From the NCBI GenBank assembly GCA_002437405.1, contig DJPO01000114.1:1-41917 (forward strand): a DNA stretch of 41,917 nt, read 5' to 3'. The stretch comes from Opitutia bacterium UBA6410. GTDB lineage: Bacteria > Verrucomicrobiota > Verrucomicrobiia > Opitutales > Intestinicryptomonadaceae. Below the pieces are notes generated by a model that did not search any database, had not been told where the DNA came from, and worked only from the letters and a program-made list of their open reading frames with translations. This document shows, one piece after another, positions 14,912 to 24,091 of the stretch (position 1 is the stretch's first letter; every line of letters begins with the position of its first letter). Made by a program: the position numbers and the translations under genes.

Positions 14912-16608
14912 AAACATCTACGAGAAAGATTTTGGACAAGTCGTTCAGCGCGCTCGCGCTTTCGTCAATGGCGATAATGGGGGCGGTTGCGGTCGCGTTC
15001 CTCGCCCCGATTATAATAAAGGGCGCGGGGGCGGTATACTTCGACGCAACGGTCGAACACTTCAAATTTATGCGCGAAGTTCTGGACAGGGGCTCGGAAA
15101 GCGAGCTTGCGCAAATGGTGTCGCGCTCCGACGCCGCGCGCGAAAAACTCTATTCGCTTATGCGCGCGTACGAGTCGCCCGCCGACTTCGCCGAACTGTC
15201 GGGGAAAATCGCGGCGGCGAGAAACGACGCCTTCGCAAAAGCCGCGGCGCAGTCGCAGTCGTTTATAAAAATACTCGACGAAAATAGGGGCGCGGCAGCC
15301 GCTCCGATAATAAAGGCGGAGGGCGAAAAGCTCTTTGCTCCGTACGGCAGGCTCGTCGCCGATTCCGCAAAACACCCCAGCCCCGCAATGGCGGAGTTTT
15401 TGGCGGGCGAGCGCGAAACACTCCAAAAGGCGGTTCGCGGATTTACCGCAAAGCTCGGGGAAATCCGCAAACTTAGCGTCCTCGAAAAGGGGCGCATACG
15501 CCGCGAACTCCCCGCGTCCGCGCTTGCGGCGGTCGCCGACGCCTCCGAAAGGGCGGCGCAGTCCAACGCCGCGTATGCCGCATTCAAAACGGGCGTCGCC
15601 GAGCTTCTCGGGCCGATGACCGCCGCCGAAAAGGAGTCCGCAAAAATGATGCGCCGCAGGTTCGGGCAGACCCGAATGGACAACGCCGTAAAGGTTCTCG
15701 ACGAATCCGTTTTGCACATACGCATTATGTCCGCCGACGCCCAAGGCCGCCAGACGAGCGAAAGCGTCGATGTCCGCGAGCACTTCAAGGGCACGCCGCT
15801 TGCCGAAATGGCGGAGTGCGCCCAAAAGAATCTATCCGCGATGATGCAGCCGCGCCACACTTTTTACTGGGGATTTTTCTACGACAGCCCGTACGATTCC
15901 AACATATTCGGCGGAATCTTCCCGATGATTTTGGGGACTTTTTATCTGACGGCGGGGGCGATGATTTTCGCCGCGCCGCTGGGAATCATCGCCGCGATAT
16001 ATTTTTCGGAATACGCCAAAAACGGGAGGGTCGTGAACTTTCTCAGAATGTGCGTGGGCACGCTCGCGGGCGTTCCGTCGATTGTCTTCGGGCTTTTCGG
16101 GCTGGCGTTTTTGATAAACACGGTGAAAGTTTCGGAGAGTAAGAGCGTCTTGGCGGGCTCGATAACGCTCGCGCTGCTGATTTTGCCGACGATTATCCGC
16201 TCCTGCGAGGAAGCTCTCAAAACCGTCCCCAATTCGTACCGCGAGGCGGCTCTCGGGCTGGGGGCGGGCAAGTGGAGGGCGATATGCACGGTAATCCTGC
16301 CCGCCGCGCTTCCTTCGATGCTCACGGGCATAATAATTTCGATGGGCAGAGCCGCGGGCGAAACCGCCCCCATTATCTTTACAGCGGCGACGAGTACGGG
16401 GGCGGCTCTCGCGCTCGGCGACGTATTCACTCAGGCGACCCCCGCGCTGCCGTGGAACATCTACAACATTTGTTCCGAGCACGAAATGGCTGACAAAATC
16501 GTACACGTCCAATACGGAATGGTTTTGACGCTTATTGCGATTGTGCTCGCGCTCAATTCGGTCGCGATAGTGGTTCGCGACAGGCTCGGGCGGAAACTCA
16601 GGGGCTGA
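14908..16608 (+). CDS. pstA: Phosphate ABC transporter permease PstA with a large inserted domain
   Basis: 566 aa, about twice the usual 280-300. Residues 17-40 form the first membrane helix. Residues about 45-325 are an extra soluble segment, rich in Ala, Glu, Lys and Arg and mostly helical (ASERAAQSNAAYAAF style), ending in QPRHTFYWGFFYDSPYDSN. Only then does the canonical permease resume with GGIFPMILGTFYLTAGAMIF and the remaining helices. The EAA loop is EALKTVPNSYREAALGLGAGKW (split at 435-456). By topology the insert should be periplasmic, where it could contact PstS, the envelope or the long PhoR sensor domain. It has no visible catalytic motif. The reading frame is continuous with no sign of a fusion scar, so I take it as one gene. 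It overlaps pstC by 4 nt. Confidence 0.88.
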   Translation: MKTSTRKILDKSFSALALSSMAIMGAVAVAFLAPIIIKGAGAVYFDATVEHFKFMREVLDRGSESELAQMVSRSDAAREKLYSLMRAYESPADFAELSGKIAAARNDAFAKAAAQSQSFIKILDENRGAAAAPIIKAEGEKLFAPYGRLVADSAKHPSPAMAEFLAGERETLQKAVRGFTAKLGEIRKLSVLEKGRIRRELPASALAAVADASERAAQSNAAYAAFKTGVAELLGPMTAAEKESAKMMRRRFGQTRMDNAVKVLDESVLHIRIMSADAQGRQTSESVDVREHFKGTPLAEMAECAQKNLSAMMQPRHTFYWGFFYDSPYDSNIFGGIFPMILGTFYLTAGAMIFAAPLGIIAAIYFSEYAKNGRVVNFLRMCVGTLAGVPSIVFGLFGLAFLINTVKVSESKSVLAGSITLALLILPTIIRSCEEALKTVPNSYREAALGLGAGKWRAICTVILPAALPSMLTGIIISMGRAAGETAPIIFTAATSTGAALALGDVFTQATPALPWNIYNICSEHEMADKIVHVQYGMVLTLIAIVLALNSVAIVVRDRLGRKLRG

Positions 16609-16627
16609 TTTTTTTCAAACGTATCAA

Positions 16628-17467
16628 ATGAATCAAATATTGGAAACAGACAAAATGACCGAAGTAAAACGGGAATCCGCAAGGCAAAACGCCGCTCCGC
16701 AAACCGACGACATCGCGGTTGTGGCGGACAAATTTTCGGTGTACTACAACAACGGAAAGTTTCAGGCGGTAAAGGAAGTGTCGATGGGCTTGCACCGCGG
16801 CGAGGTAACCGCGATAATCGGCCCGAGCGGCTGCGGCAAGAGCACGTTCCTGCGCTGCATCAACCGAATGAACGACCTCGTCGACGGCTGTTCGACATCG
16901 GGGCTTTTGGCAATCGACGGCGTGGACATCTACCACCCGAGGCTCGACGTTGTCGAGCTGCGCCGCAGAATCGGAATGGTCTTCCAGCGTCCGAATCCGT
17001 TCCCGAAAAGTATATACGACAACGTCGCGTACGGCCCCAGACTCGTCGGCGGAATCGGCAGGGCGGAGCTCGACGACATCGTCGAAACGTCGCTGCGGCG
17101 CGCCGCGCTTTGGGACGAAGTCAAGGACAGGCTTTCGAACAACGCGCTGGGAATGTCGGGCGGGCAGCAGCAGAGGCTTTGCATAGCCCGCGCCTTGGCG
17201 ATGCGCCCCGAAGTTTTGCTGATGGACGAGCCGTGCAGCGCGCTCGACCCAAAGTCGACCTCGCGAATCGAGGACTTGATTGACGAGCTTTCGGGCGAAT
17301 ACACAATCGCAATCGTAACCCACAACATGCAGCAGGCGGCGCGCGTTTCGGACTATACCGCGTTTTTCTACGAGGGCAGGCTCGTCGAATTCGACAAGAC
17401 AAAGCAGATGTTTACGAATCCGAAAATGAAACAGACAAACGACTACATCACTGGGAGGTTCGGCTAA
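16628..17467 (+). CDS. pstB: Phosphate ABC transporter ATPase PstB
   Basis: 279 aa. It powers phosphate import and takes part in phosphate sensing with PhoU. Walker A GPSGCGKST is at 65-73, the Q-loop in RIGMVFQRPNPFPKSIYDN, the signature MSGGQQQR, Walker B VLLMDEPCSALD, and the switch His in IAIVTHNMQQAARVSDY. The NPFPKSIYDN and CINRMNDL segments are PstB-specific. An in-frame ATG at 16655 (MTEVKRESA) with a weak GGAAA upstream gives 270 aa, closer to the E. coli length of 257; the start is undecided. The gene lies 19 bp after pstA and 1 bp before phoU. Confidence 0.95.
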   Translation: MNQILETDKMTEVKRESARQNAAPQTDDIAVVADKFSVYYNNGKFQAVKEVSMGLHRGEVTAIIGPSGCGKSTFLRCINRMNDLVDGCSTSGLLAIDGVDIYHPRLDVVELRRRIGMVFQRPNPFPKSIYDNVAYGPRLVGGIGRAELDDIVETSLRRAALWDEVKDRLSNNALGMSGGQQQRLCIARALAMRPEVLLMDEPCSALDPKSTSRIEDLIDELSGEYTIAIVTHNMQQAARVSDYTAFFYEGRLVEFDKTKQMFTNPKMKQTNDYITGRFG

Positions 17468-17468
17468 G

Positions 17469-18170
17469 ATGAACGCACATTTGGTAAAGGATTTGGAGCG
17501 GCTGAAGGCGCAGATACTGCGCGTTGCGGCGGCGGTGGAGGAGAACGTGCGCAAGAGCGTCAGGGCTTTGCGCGAGCTTTCGCAGGAGCACGCCGCGGAC
17601 GTCGTCTTCAACGACAAGAAAATCGACGAAATGGAGGTCGAGACGGAGGAGGAGTGCCTTAAAATTCTCGCGCTCCACCAGCCCGTGGCGAGCGACCTGC
17701 GCTTCGTGATAACCGTGCTGAAAGTCAACAACGAGCTCGAGCACATCGGCGACATGGCGGTGAACATCTCGCGCCGCGTGCCGTTTCTGCTCGAGGGCGG
17801 AAGAGTGCCGATACCGTTCGACATCGACAATATGACCTCCCGCACGGTCTATATGTTAAAAAGCAGCATCGACGCCTTTTTGAAGGGCGACGAGCGGCTC
17901 GCCGTCGGCGTCTGCGCGGACGACTCCATTGTGGACGAGGAAAACCGCAAGTGCTACGGCAACGTCGGGCGCGGAATTGCGGAAAATCCGCACGCGGCGA
18001 TGGTCTACATAAACTATCTGCTCGTCTCCAAGTCGCTCGAGCGAATCGCCGACCTTTGCACGAACATAGCCGAGGACATAATCTATATGAAGCGCAGCCT
18101 GATTGTCCGCCACAATCTGGACGAGGCTCTCGAGATCATAAAGCGCGATTCCAGTTCCGACGCGCAATAG
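17469..18170 (+). CDS. phoU: Phosphate-signalling regulator PhoU
   Basis: 233 aa, standard length. An all-helical protein of two PhoU repeats. The conserved metal-cluster motifs are visible as NNELEHIGDMAVNIS in the first repeat and SKSLERIADLCTNIAEDI in the second. PhoU links the transport state of PstSCAB to PhoR and keeps the regulon off when phosphate is sufficient. It is the last gene of the operon, begins 1 nt after pstB with a good SD (GGGAGG at 17453-17458), and is followed within 12 nt by a hairpin. This supports a single porin-pstSCAB-phoU transcription unit. Confidence 0.95.
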   Translation: MNAHLVKDLERLKAQILRVAAAVEENVRKSVRALRELSQEHAADVVFNDKKIDEMEVETEEECLKILALHQPVASDLRFVITVLKVNNELEHIGDMAVNISRRVPFLLEGGRVPIPFDIDNMTSRTVYMLKSSIDAFLKGDERLAVGVCADDSIVDEENRKCYGNVGRGIAENPHAAMVYINYLLVSKSLERIADLCTNIAEDIIYMKRSLIVRHNLDEALEIIKRDSSSDAQ

Positions 18171-18181
18171 CAAAAATCGAA

Positions 18182-18203
18182 GAGGGCGTCTGTTGACGCC
18201 CTC
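18182..18203 (+). terminator. Hairpin terminator after phoU
   Basis: GAGGGCGTC-TGTT-GACGCCCTC is a perfect 9-bp stem with a 4-nt loop starting 12 nt after the phoU stop. The nearest T-run (ATTTTA, about 18217) is displaced, so termination may be imperfect, but position and stem strength suit the end of the pst operon. Confidence 0.65.
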
Positions 18204-18250
18204 CCGATATTGCCGATATTTTACCTATTAACAAAGAATTTCGGTCTCCC

Positions 18251-18294
18251 GAACTTCCTTGCCCCAATCGACACTGGGGCGGAAAAAAAAGTTC
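18251..18294 (+). other. Long hairpin upstream of the AraC-type gene
   Basis: GAACTTCC...GCCCCA (18251-18266) pairs with TGGGGC-GGAA...AAGTTC (18275-18294) around a small loop, with a TT bulge on one side and extra As on the other. It is followed by CGTTTTTG. It could be a second terminator behind phoU or part of the leader of the AraC gene at 18371. The 200-bp gap holds nothing else I can support. Confidence 0.4.
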
Positions 18295-18370
18295 CGTTTT
18301 TGCCTCCCGAATTTTGTTGCGCGCGCCTTCGGAGTTGTTCTATATTGACTCAACAAGAAGGCTAATTTGT

Positions 18371-19225
18371 ATGCAAAACGGAATAACCGAATTTAGCGAA
18401 GAGTCGCATTTAAAAGGGAATAAGTATTTTAGGGTTGTGCACGGCAAGACGGACAAGTCGCGTTGCGTCGGGTTGCACAAACACGGATTTGTTGAAGTTT
18501 TGTGGATTCGCGACGGCGAGGGAATGCTGATTGCAGGCGGCAGGGAGCGGTATTTCCAAAAACACCTGCTGTTCATTTCGCGCCCGTACGAAGTCCACGT
18601 CATCGAGCCCGCGAAAAACTCCGTGATAGATTTTTCGTATGTGGCGATAAACAGGGAGGTCGTCGCCGATTTTACGCGCGACGTTCTGGCGGAGGAGGAC
18701 GCGGCGTTTCGTGAAAAGTTTTCGGGAATGTCGCTTAAGCTTTCGTCGTTCGAGACTGCGTTTCTCGACCGCGCGGCGTCGGAGCTCGTCTGGCAGAACG
18801 ACTCGCGCGTGGCGATATACCGCTTCCTGCTGAATTTGTATTGGCAGATAAAAAATACGTTCGCCTCCGCGCTCCCAGGCAATATGCCCGAGTGGCTCGC
18901 GGACGCCTGCCAGCGCATACGCAACCCCGAAAATCTATCGCTGGGGCTCGAGAAATTCCGCGAGATTTGCGGCAAGGATATGTCGTACATCAACAGGGCG
19001 ATGCGCAAATATCTGAATTGCACGCCCACCGAATACATCAACGGCGCGCGGCTTAGCTATGCAAAGTGGCTGCTGGCGACTTCGTCGTTTTCGACGGGCG
19101 AAATTTCGGAAGTCTGCGGATTTTCCGACCTGCCGTATTTTTGCAGAAAGTTCAAGGAGGCGTTCGACATCACCCCGAGCGCGTACCGCTCGCTCAACTC
19201 CGAGCCATCGCATTTGGAAAAATAG
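18371..19225 (+). CDS. AraC-family transcriptional regulator
   Basis: 284 aa from ATG 18371, chosen because AGAAGG (18356-18361) is an SD at good spacing; the frame extends upstream to a TTG at 18314 without SD. The N-terminal half is a cupin-like ligand domain (GLHKHGFVEVLWIRDGEGML, then HLLFISRPYEVHVIEP). The C-terminal 95 residues are the double helix-turn-helix: KDMSYINRAMRKYLNCTPTEYINGARL, then TGEISEVCGFSDLPYFCRKFKEAF and DITPSAYR, the family signature. It lies 87 bp upstream of the MacA-MacB-TolC genes on the same strand, so it is a candidate activator of that efflux operon. The ligand is unknown; many such cupin regulators sense sugars or small aromatics. Confidence 0.85.
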   Translation: MQNGITEFSEESHLKGNKYFRVVHGKTDKSRCVGLHKHGFVEVLWIRDGEGMLIAGGRERYFQKHLLFISRPYEVHVIEPAKNSVIDFSYVAINREVVADFTRDVLAEEDAAFREKFSGMSLKLSSFETAFLDRAASELVWQNDSRVAIYRFLLNLYWQIKNTFASALPGNMPEWLADACQRIRNPENLSLGLEKFREICGKDMSYINRAMRKYLNCTPTEYINGARLSYAKWLLATSSFSTGEISEVCGFSDLPYFCRKFKEAFDITPSAYRSLNSEPSHLEK

Positions 19226-19300
19226 CCGCGCCCGCTTTTTTTTGAAACTTTTTTTCTTTCGATACGTTTAACCGAAAATAACCGCAAACTTATATATATA

Positions 19301-19305
19301 GGAGG
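19301..19305 (+). promoter_or_regulatory. Strong Shine-Dalgarno that fixes a TTG start
   Basis: GGAGG lies 7 nt before TTG at 19313, the only credible start for the adaptor gene: no ATG or GTG follows in a useful place and the signal/membrane segment begins right after. A TATATATATA run at about 19291-19300 could serve as the -10 region. Confidence 0.7.
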
Positions 19306-19312
19306 ATAGAAT

Positions 19313-20596
19313 TTGAAAATTTCCGGAAAATTTCCGCGCACTCTCGTTGCTCTGTGCGCATTGGGCGTCGCGGCGGGCGGCGCGTACTATTTCTTTTTCG
19401 GCGAATCCGAAAAGCCCGTAGACTACCGAACCGCCGCCGTAGAAAAGCGCGACATACGCCTTACAATCGACGCCACGGGGACTGTCGAACCCGAGGACTT
19501 GGTGAATGTCGGCGCGCGCGTTTCGGGCGAAATCATATCGTTCGGCAAGGACAAGAACGGCAAGGAGGTCGACTACGGCTCGGAGATTTCCGAAGGGTCG
19601 ATTATCGCGCTAATCGACGACGAAATCCAGAAGTCCAACCTTTTGCAGGCGGAGGCGAATCTCGAAAAGGCGCGCGCTTCGCAAAAGCAGGCGCAGGCAA
19701 ACCTGACGGTTGCCGAGGCGAACCTGCGGCAGGCGGAGCGCAACTGGAAGAGGGCGAAAGCTATAGGCGTCTCGGAGGCGCTGTCGCAGGCTTCGTACGA
19801 CACCTACCTTTCGGCGTGGGAGTCGGCAGTCGCGCAAATAGAAGTCGCCAAGGCGCAGATTTTGCAGGCGGACGCGACGGTCGTTTCGAACGAGGCGGAC
19901 GTCAAGCTCGCGCGGCGCAACCTTTCGTACTGCGTAATTAAAGCGCCCGTAGACGGGGTCGTCATCGACAGAATCGTGAGCGTCGGGCAGACGGTTGTCT
20001 CGAGCATGAACGCAAGCTCGCTTTTCCTCATCGCAAAGGATTTGAAGAAAATGGAGGTCTGGGCGTCGGTCAACGAGGCCGACATCGCCAAGATTTACGC
20101 GGGGCAGGAAGTCGAATTTACGGTCGACGCCTATTCGGGCGAAAAGTTCAGGGGCAAAGTCAACCGCGTGCGCCTCAATGCCACGATGTCCCAAAACGTC
20201 GTAACCTACATAGTGGAAGTCTCTACGGACAATTCCGACGGCAAGCTGCTCCCGTACCTTACGGCGAACCTCAGTTTTATCGTCGAAAACCGCACGGGCG
20301 TTCTCGCAGTCCCGACCTCCGCGCTGCGCTGGTCGCCCGCGCCGTCCATGGTTGCCGAAGGTTTTTCCGCTCAGCCGCCCGAGGACAAACGCCTCCTGTG
20401 GGTCTTGGCGGACGGCGGAAAAGTCCGCCCGATTGCCGTCGAAACGGGGCTCAACGACGGCGCGTACGTTCAGGTGTCTTCGCCCGAAATCTCCGAGGGC
20501 ACGAACGTAGTGGTCGGCGGGGAAATCGCGGTGGCAAAAAAGGCCTCCGCCGACAACCCGTTTATGCCCAAAATGCCCAAGCGCAAAAGGCCGTAG
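19313..20596 (+). CDS. macA: Efflux periplasmic adaptor (MacA-like, HlyD/MFP family)
   Basis: 427 aa with a TTG start. Residues 8-30 form a single N-terminal membrane anchor (LVALCALGVAAGGAYYFFF). The first half of the lipoyl/barrel-sandwich domain (IDATGTVEPEDLVNVGARVSGEI) is followed by a long alpha-hairpin at about 105-205, rich in Ala, Gln and Lys, the piece that reaches TolC. The second lipoyl half (VIKAPVDGVVIDRIVSVGQTV), the beta-barrel and the membrane-proximal domain (LAVPTSALRW) follow. The adaptor bridges the MacB permease and the outer-membrane channel encoded downstream. The symbol reflects family resemblance; the transported substrate is not predictable. Confidence 0.85.
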   Translation: MKISGKFPRTLVALCALGVAAGGAYYFFFGESEKPVDYRTAAVEKRDIRLTIDATGTVEPEDLVNVGARVSGEIISFGKDKNGKEVDYGSEISEGSIIALIDDEIQKSNLLQAEANLEKARASQKQAQANLTVAEANLRQAERNWKRAKAIGVSEALSQASYDTYLSAWESAVAQIEVAKAQILQADATVVSNEADVKLARRNLSYCVIKAPVDGVVIDRIVSVGQTVVSSMNASSLFLIAKDLKKMEVWASVNEADIAKIYAGQEVEFTVDAYSGEKFRGKVNRVRLNATMSQNVVTYIVEVSTDNSDGKLLPYLTANLSFIVENRTGVLAVPTSALRWSPAPSMVAEGFSAQPPEDKRLLWVLADGGKVRPIAVETGLNDGAYVQVSSPEISEGTNVVVGGEIAVAKKASADNPFMPKMPKRKRP

Positions 20597-20610
20597 AAAG
20601 GCGCACGGAT

Positions 20611-21306
20611 ATGGGGCTTATAGATTTAAAGGACATTCACAAAACCTACTTTATGGGCGACATCAGCCTGCCCGTATTGAAGGGGATAAACCTGACCGTC
20701 GAGCGCGGCGATATGGTTGCGCTCACGGGGGCGTCGGGGTCGGGCAAGAGTACGCTGATGAACATACTCGGGTGTCTGGACAGGCCGACTTCGGGCGAAT
20801 ACTGGCTCGACGGTGCGGAAATTTCGCGGCTTTCGAACGACGGGCGCGCCGACGTGCGCAACCGAAAAATAGGGTTCGTCTTCCAGAACTTCAATTTGCT
20901 CCCGCGCACTTCCGCGCTCGAGAACGTCATAATGCCGCTCGGATACACGGCAAGCCACCTGTCGGAGAAGCAGATGGTCGAGCGCGGCAAGCAGATGCTC
21001 GAGCGCGTCGGGCTCGCCGACAGAATGGACCACGAGCCGTCTCGGCTCTCGGGCGGGCAGCAGCAGCGCGTCGCGATAGCCCGCGCGCTCGTCAACAGCC
21101 CGCGCATACTTTTCGCCGACGAGCCCACGGGCAATCTCGACACGAAAATGAGCGACGAAATTCTCGGGATTTTCAGGGAAATCAACGAAAAAGAGGGCGT
21201 AACCATAGTGCTCGTCACCCACGAGCCCGACGTTGCAAACAGCGCAAAGCGCATAGTAAAACTCGTGGACGGTGAAATAGCGTCGGATACGGTAATCGGA
21301 AAATGA
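20611..21306 (+). CDS. MacB/LolD-type ABC transporter ATP-binding protein
   Basis: 231 aa from ATG 20611 (GAAAGG upstream); a longer open frame to 20398 overlaps the adaptor gene and is ignored. Walker A is GASGSGKST, the Q-loop is in FVFQNFNLLPRTSALENV, the signature LSGGQQQR, Walker B ILFADEPTGNLD, switch His in LVTHEPDVA. This is the MacB/LolD/FtsE-like subfamily. Its ATPase is separate from the permease, whereas E. coli MacB is one fused chain. The end overlaps the permease by 4 nt (ATGA). It drives the tripartite exporter by transmitting motion across the membrane. Confidence 0.92.
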   Translation: MGLIDLKDIHKTYFMGDISLPVLKGINLTVERGDMVALTGASGSGKSTLMNILGCLDRPTSGEYWLDGAEISRLSNDGRADVRNRKIGFVFQNFNLLPRTSALENVIMPLGYTASHLSEKQMVERGKQMLERVGLADRMDHEPSRLSGGQQQRVAIARALVNSPRILFADEPTGNLDTKMSDEILGIFREINEKEGVTIVLVTHEPDVANSAKRIVKLVDGEIASDTVIGK

Positions 21307-22655
21307 AAAAATTTCGCGTAATAAAATGGGCTTTGAAGTCGATAGCCCGCAATCCCACCCGAACGTTTTTGACGACGCTCGGGATAGTCATCGGCATCGC
21401 GGCGGTAATCGCCGTTATCGAAATCGGCAACGGCGCGCAGGTTTCGCTTGAAAACAATTTCGCCGAAATGGGCGTAAACACCATACGCGTCTGGCCGGGG
21501 CCCGTCACCCGCAGCGGGATAAACTCGGGTTCGGGCTCGTGGGCGACTCTTACGGTTGCCGACACCCGCGCGATTATGAAGGACTGCCCGACGGTCGTCG
21601 CGATTTCCCCCCAGCTTTCGGTGCGCGGGCAGCTGATTTACGGCAACAAAAACTGGCGTCCGTTCAACATCAGCGGCGGAAACGAAAAGCTTGCGGAAAT
21701 CACGAGCTGGAAGATTCAGGACGGCGAGCCGATTTCCGAAATGCACGTCGCGCGCGCGTCGAAAGTCTGCCTTGTCGGACAGACGATTGTGCGCGAGCTC
21801 TTCGACGGGCAGAACCCCGTCGGCAAGGATTTGCGGATTCAGAACGTCGTGTTCAAGGTAATCGGCGTGCTGAAGTCGAGGGGCGCGAATATGATGGGTA
21901 TGGATATGGACGACTGCGTGATTATGCCGTGGACTACGATGAAGTCGCGGCTCAAGGGCGCTGGGCAGACGTCGCTCAGCGCGGCGGGCACGACTACCGA
22001 TACCTCGACGAGCTCGACGACCTCCGCCTCCGACATCTATACGAGCGGCGTGAGCCTCTACCCCAAGGCGTACAACACAATCCCGCCCGTGCGCTTTGCC
22101 AACATCGACAGTATGATAATGTCCGTCGCCCACCCCGACGACGTTTCGGAGACAATCGAAAAAGTCTCCGCCATTTTGCGCGACACCCACAAACTCGGCG
22201 ACGCCGACGACGACTTCCGCATAAGGTCGATGGCGGAGTTCGCCGAAACCCTCAAAAAGCAGACCGAGAGCGTGACGAAGCTTCTGATGTGCGTGGCGTT
22301 CGTGTCGCTGCTTGTCGGGGGCGTCGGGATTATGAACATAATGCTCGTTTCGGTGACGGAACGCACGCGCGAGATTGGGCTGCGAATGGCGGTCGGCGCG
22401 CGGGCGGGCGACATTCTGCGGCAGTTTTTGGTCGAGTCGATTGTCATCTGCATATTCGGCGGGATAATCGGAATCGCGCTCGGGCACGGGCTTTCGATGT
22501 TCATGGCGGCGAAGATGGGCTGGTCTACGGCGATTTCCTACTACGCGATATGCCTTTCGGTGGGCGTCTCCGCGCTCGTGGGCGTGCTCTTCGGATATTA
22601 CCCCGCGTGGAAGGCGGCGCGCCTCGACCCGATTGAAGCGTTAAGATACGAATGA
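21303..22655 (+). CDS. MacB-type ABC transporter permease
   Basis: 450 aa. The first membrane helix is near the N-terminus (TFLTTLGIVIGIAAVIAVIEIG), followed by a large periplasmic domain (about 45-325; MacB-PCD type, with VGQTIVRELFDG and NPVGKDLRIQN). Three helices close the protein: LLMCVAFVSLLVGGVGIMNIML, IVICIFGGIIGIALGHGL and YAICLSVGVSALVGVLFGYYPAW. The FtsX-like motif VTERTREIGLRMAVGAR and the end KAARLDPIEALRYE are classic. The periplasmic domain contains a Ser/Thr-rich loop (TTTDTSTSSTTSASD). This is the permease half matching the ATPase upstream. It overlaps both neighbours by 4 nt. Confidence 0.92.
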   Translation: MKKFRVIKWALKSIARNPTRTFLTTLGIVIGIAAVIAVIEIGNGAQVSLENNFAEMGVNTIRVWPGPVTRSGINSGSGSWATLTVADTRAIMKDCPTVVAISPQLSVRGQLIYGNKNWRPFNISGGNEKLAEITSWKIQDGEPISEMHVARASKVCLVGQTIVRELFDGQNPVGKDLRIQNVVFKVIGVLKSRGANMMGMDMDDCVIMPWTTMKSRLKGAGQTSLSAAGTTTDTSTSSTTSASDIYTSGVSLYPKAYNTIPPVRFANIDSMIMSVAHPDDVSETIEKVSAILRDTHKLGDADDDFRIRSMAEFAETLKKQTESVTKLLMCVAFVSLLVGGVGIMNIMLVSVTERTREIGLRMAVGARAGDILRQFLVESIVICIFGGIIGIALGHGLSMFMAAKMGWSTAISYYAICLSVGVSALVGVLFGYYPAWKAARLDPIEALRYE

Positions 22656-24091
22656 TTTTTATGCAGAATATGAAAAGGATTTTTTTGACGATTACCGCCA
22701 CCGCCGCACTCTGCGGTTGCGCGGTCGGCCCCGATTTCGAATCTCCCGAGGAAAAACTCTCCGAAAACTGGAACGCGCGGCTCGGCGACGGGCGCGGCGC
22801 GGCGGTCTCGGACGAAGAGCTCGCGCAGTGGTGGGAGCTTTTCGGCGACCCCGAGCTGACCTCCCTTATCTCCCGCGCGTTCGACGGCAATCTGTCGATA
22901 GAAACCGCCGCGGAGAAAATCGCGCAGGCGCGCTCGACACTCGGGATAACCCAAAGCGGGCTCTTCCCGACGCTCGACGTTAACGCGAAAATGAGCGAGA
23001 GGGGCAAGCCGATAGACACCTCGAGCACGTCCTACGGAATGGGTGCAACCGCCGCTTGGGAAATCGACATTTTCGGCGGCACGCGCCGCTCGATTGAATC
23101 CGCCGCAGCCGACTACAAAGCCGCGCTCGCGGACGGGGCGGCGGCGAGGATAGCGGTCGCCGCGGAAGTCGCGCAGAACTATTTTACGTACAGGAGTCTC
23201 CAGCAGGAAATCGCGATAACCAAGAGCAATCTCGAGACCCAAAAGAGCACCTACCGCGTAACCCAACGCCGCCAGAAGTCGGGCTTCGTCTCGCGGCTGG
23301 ATACCGTTCGGGCGGCGGCGCAGGTCGAAAACACAATGGCGCAGATTCCCGAGCTTGAAAGCCAGCTCGAGCGCACGCGCCACGCCTTGGAATACCTGCT
23401 CGGGCTGAAGACGGGCGAACTCGCGAAGGAGCTCGAAACCGTCGGCGATTTGCCCAAGCTCGAAAGATACGTCCCCGCGTCCGTTCCCGCAAAACTGCTC
23501 GAACGCCGCCCCGACATCATCTCCGCCGAGTACAAACTCCACGCCGCGACTGCGAAAATCGGCACGGCACGCGCCGACTACTACCCGAAGTTTTCGATTA
23601 CCGGCAACATTTCGTACGAAGCCCCGAAAATCGGCAACATCGTCCAGAACCAATACGGCAGCTGGTCGGTCGGCCCGAGCATGACGTGGAACATCTTTCA
23701 GGCGGGCAAGACCGTCTACAACGTCGAGCTGCAGGAATCGCTCACGCGCGCGGCGGGCGTAAACTGGCGCGACAAAGTCCTGACCGCCGTAAAGGAAGTC
23801 GAGGACGCGCTCGTGTCCGCCGAAAAGGAGCGCGAGAAAATCGGGTATCTCACTTCGATAGTCGCGAACTACCGCAAGGCGTTCGAGTATTCGCGCGAGC
23901 TTTACGAGCAGGGGGAAATCGAATTCATCGATTTGCTCGAGGCGCAGAGGTCGATGTTGTCGTCGGAGCGCACGCAGGTCGTCGCCCGCAAGAATTTCGT
24001 CAACTACATAGTATCTTTGTATAAATCGCTCGGCGGCGGCTGGACGGAAGAAGCCGAAAACGGCGCGGAAAACAAAGACGCCGACGCATAG
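22652..24091 (+). CDS. TolC/NodT-type outer-membrane efflux lipoprotein
   Basis: 479 aa. A lipobox is clear: ITATAALCGC, with Cys the first residue of the mature lipoprotein, then AVGPDFESPEEK, the usual NodT/OprM opening (CxVGPDY). The body is two long helical repeats typical of outer-membrane efflux factors, with EIDIFGGTRRSIESAAADYKA and GPSMTWNIFQAGKT marking the strands and helices. As a trimer it would form the exit duct for the MacA-MacB pump encoded upstream. Starts at 22661 or 22670 would give a tidier signal peptide; 22652 overlaps the permease stop (ATGA) and is used here. It is the last gene of the efflux operon. Confidence 0.9.
   Translation: MIFMQNMKRIFLTITATAALCGCAVGPDFESPEEKLSENWNARLGDGRGAAVSDEELAQWWELFGDPELTSLISRAFDGNLSIETAAEKIAQARSTLGITQSGLFPTLDVNAKMSERGKPIDTSSTSYGMGATAAWEIDIFGGTRRSIESAAADYKAALADGAAARIAVAAEVAQNYFTYRSLQQEIAITKSNLETQKSTYRVTQRRQKSGFVSRLDTVRAAAQVENTMAQIPELESQLERTRHALEYLLGLKTGELAKELETVGDLPKLERYVPASVPAKLLERRPDIISAEYKLHAATAKIGTARADYYPKFSITGNISYEAPKIGNIVQNQYGSWSVGPSMTWNIFQAGKTVYNVELQESLTRAAGVNWRDKVLTAVKEVEDALVSAEKEREKIGYLTSIVANYRKAFEYSRELYEQGEIEFIDLLEAQRSMLSSERTQVVARKNFVNYIVSLYKSLGGGWTEEAENGAENKDADA

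Noticed and set aside
20646..22487. 613-aa antisense ORF over the MacB genes
   Set aside because: Arg/His-rich shadow translation opposite clear ABC transporter genes.
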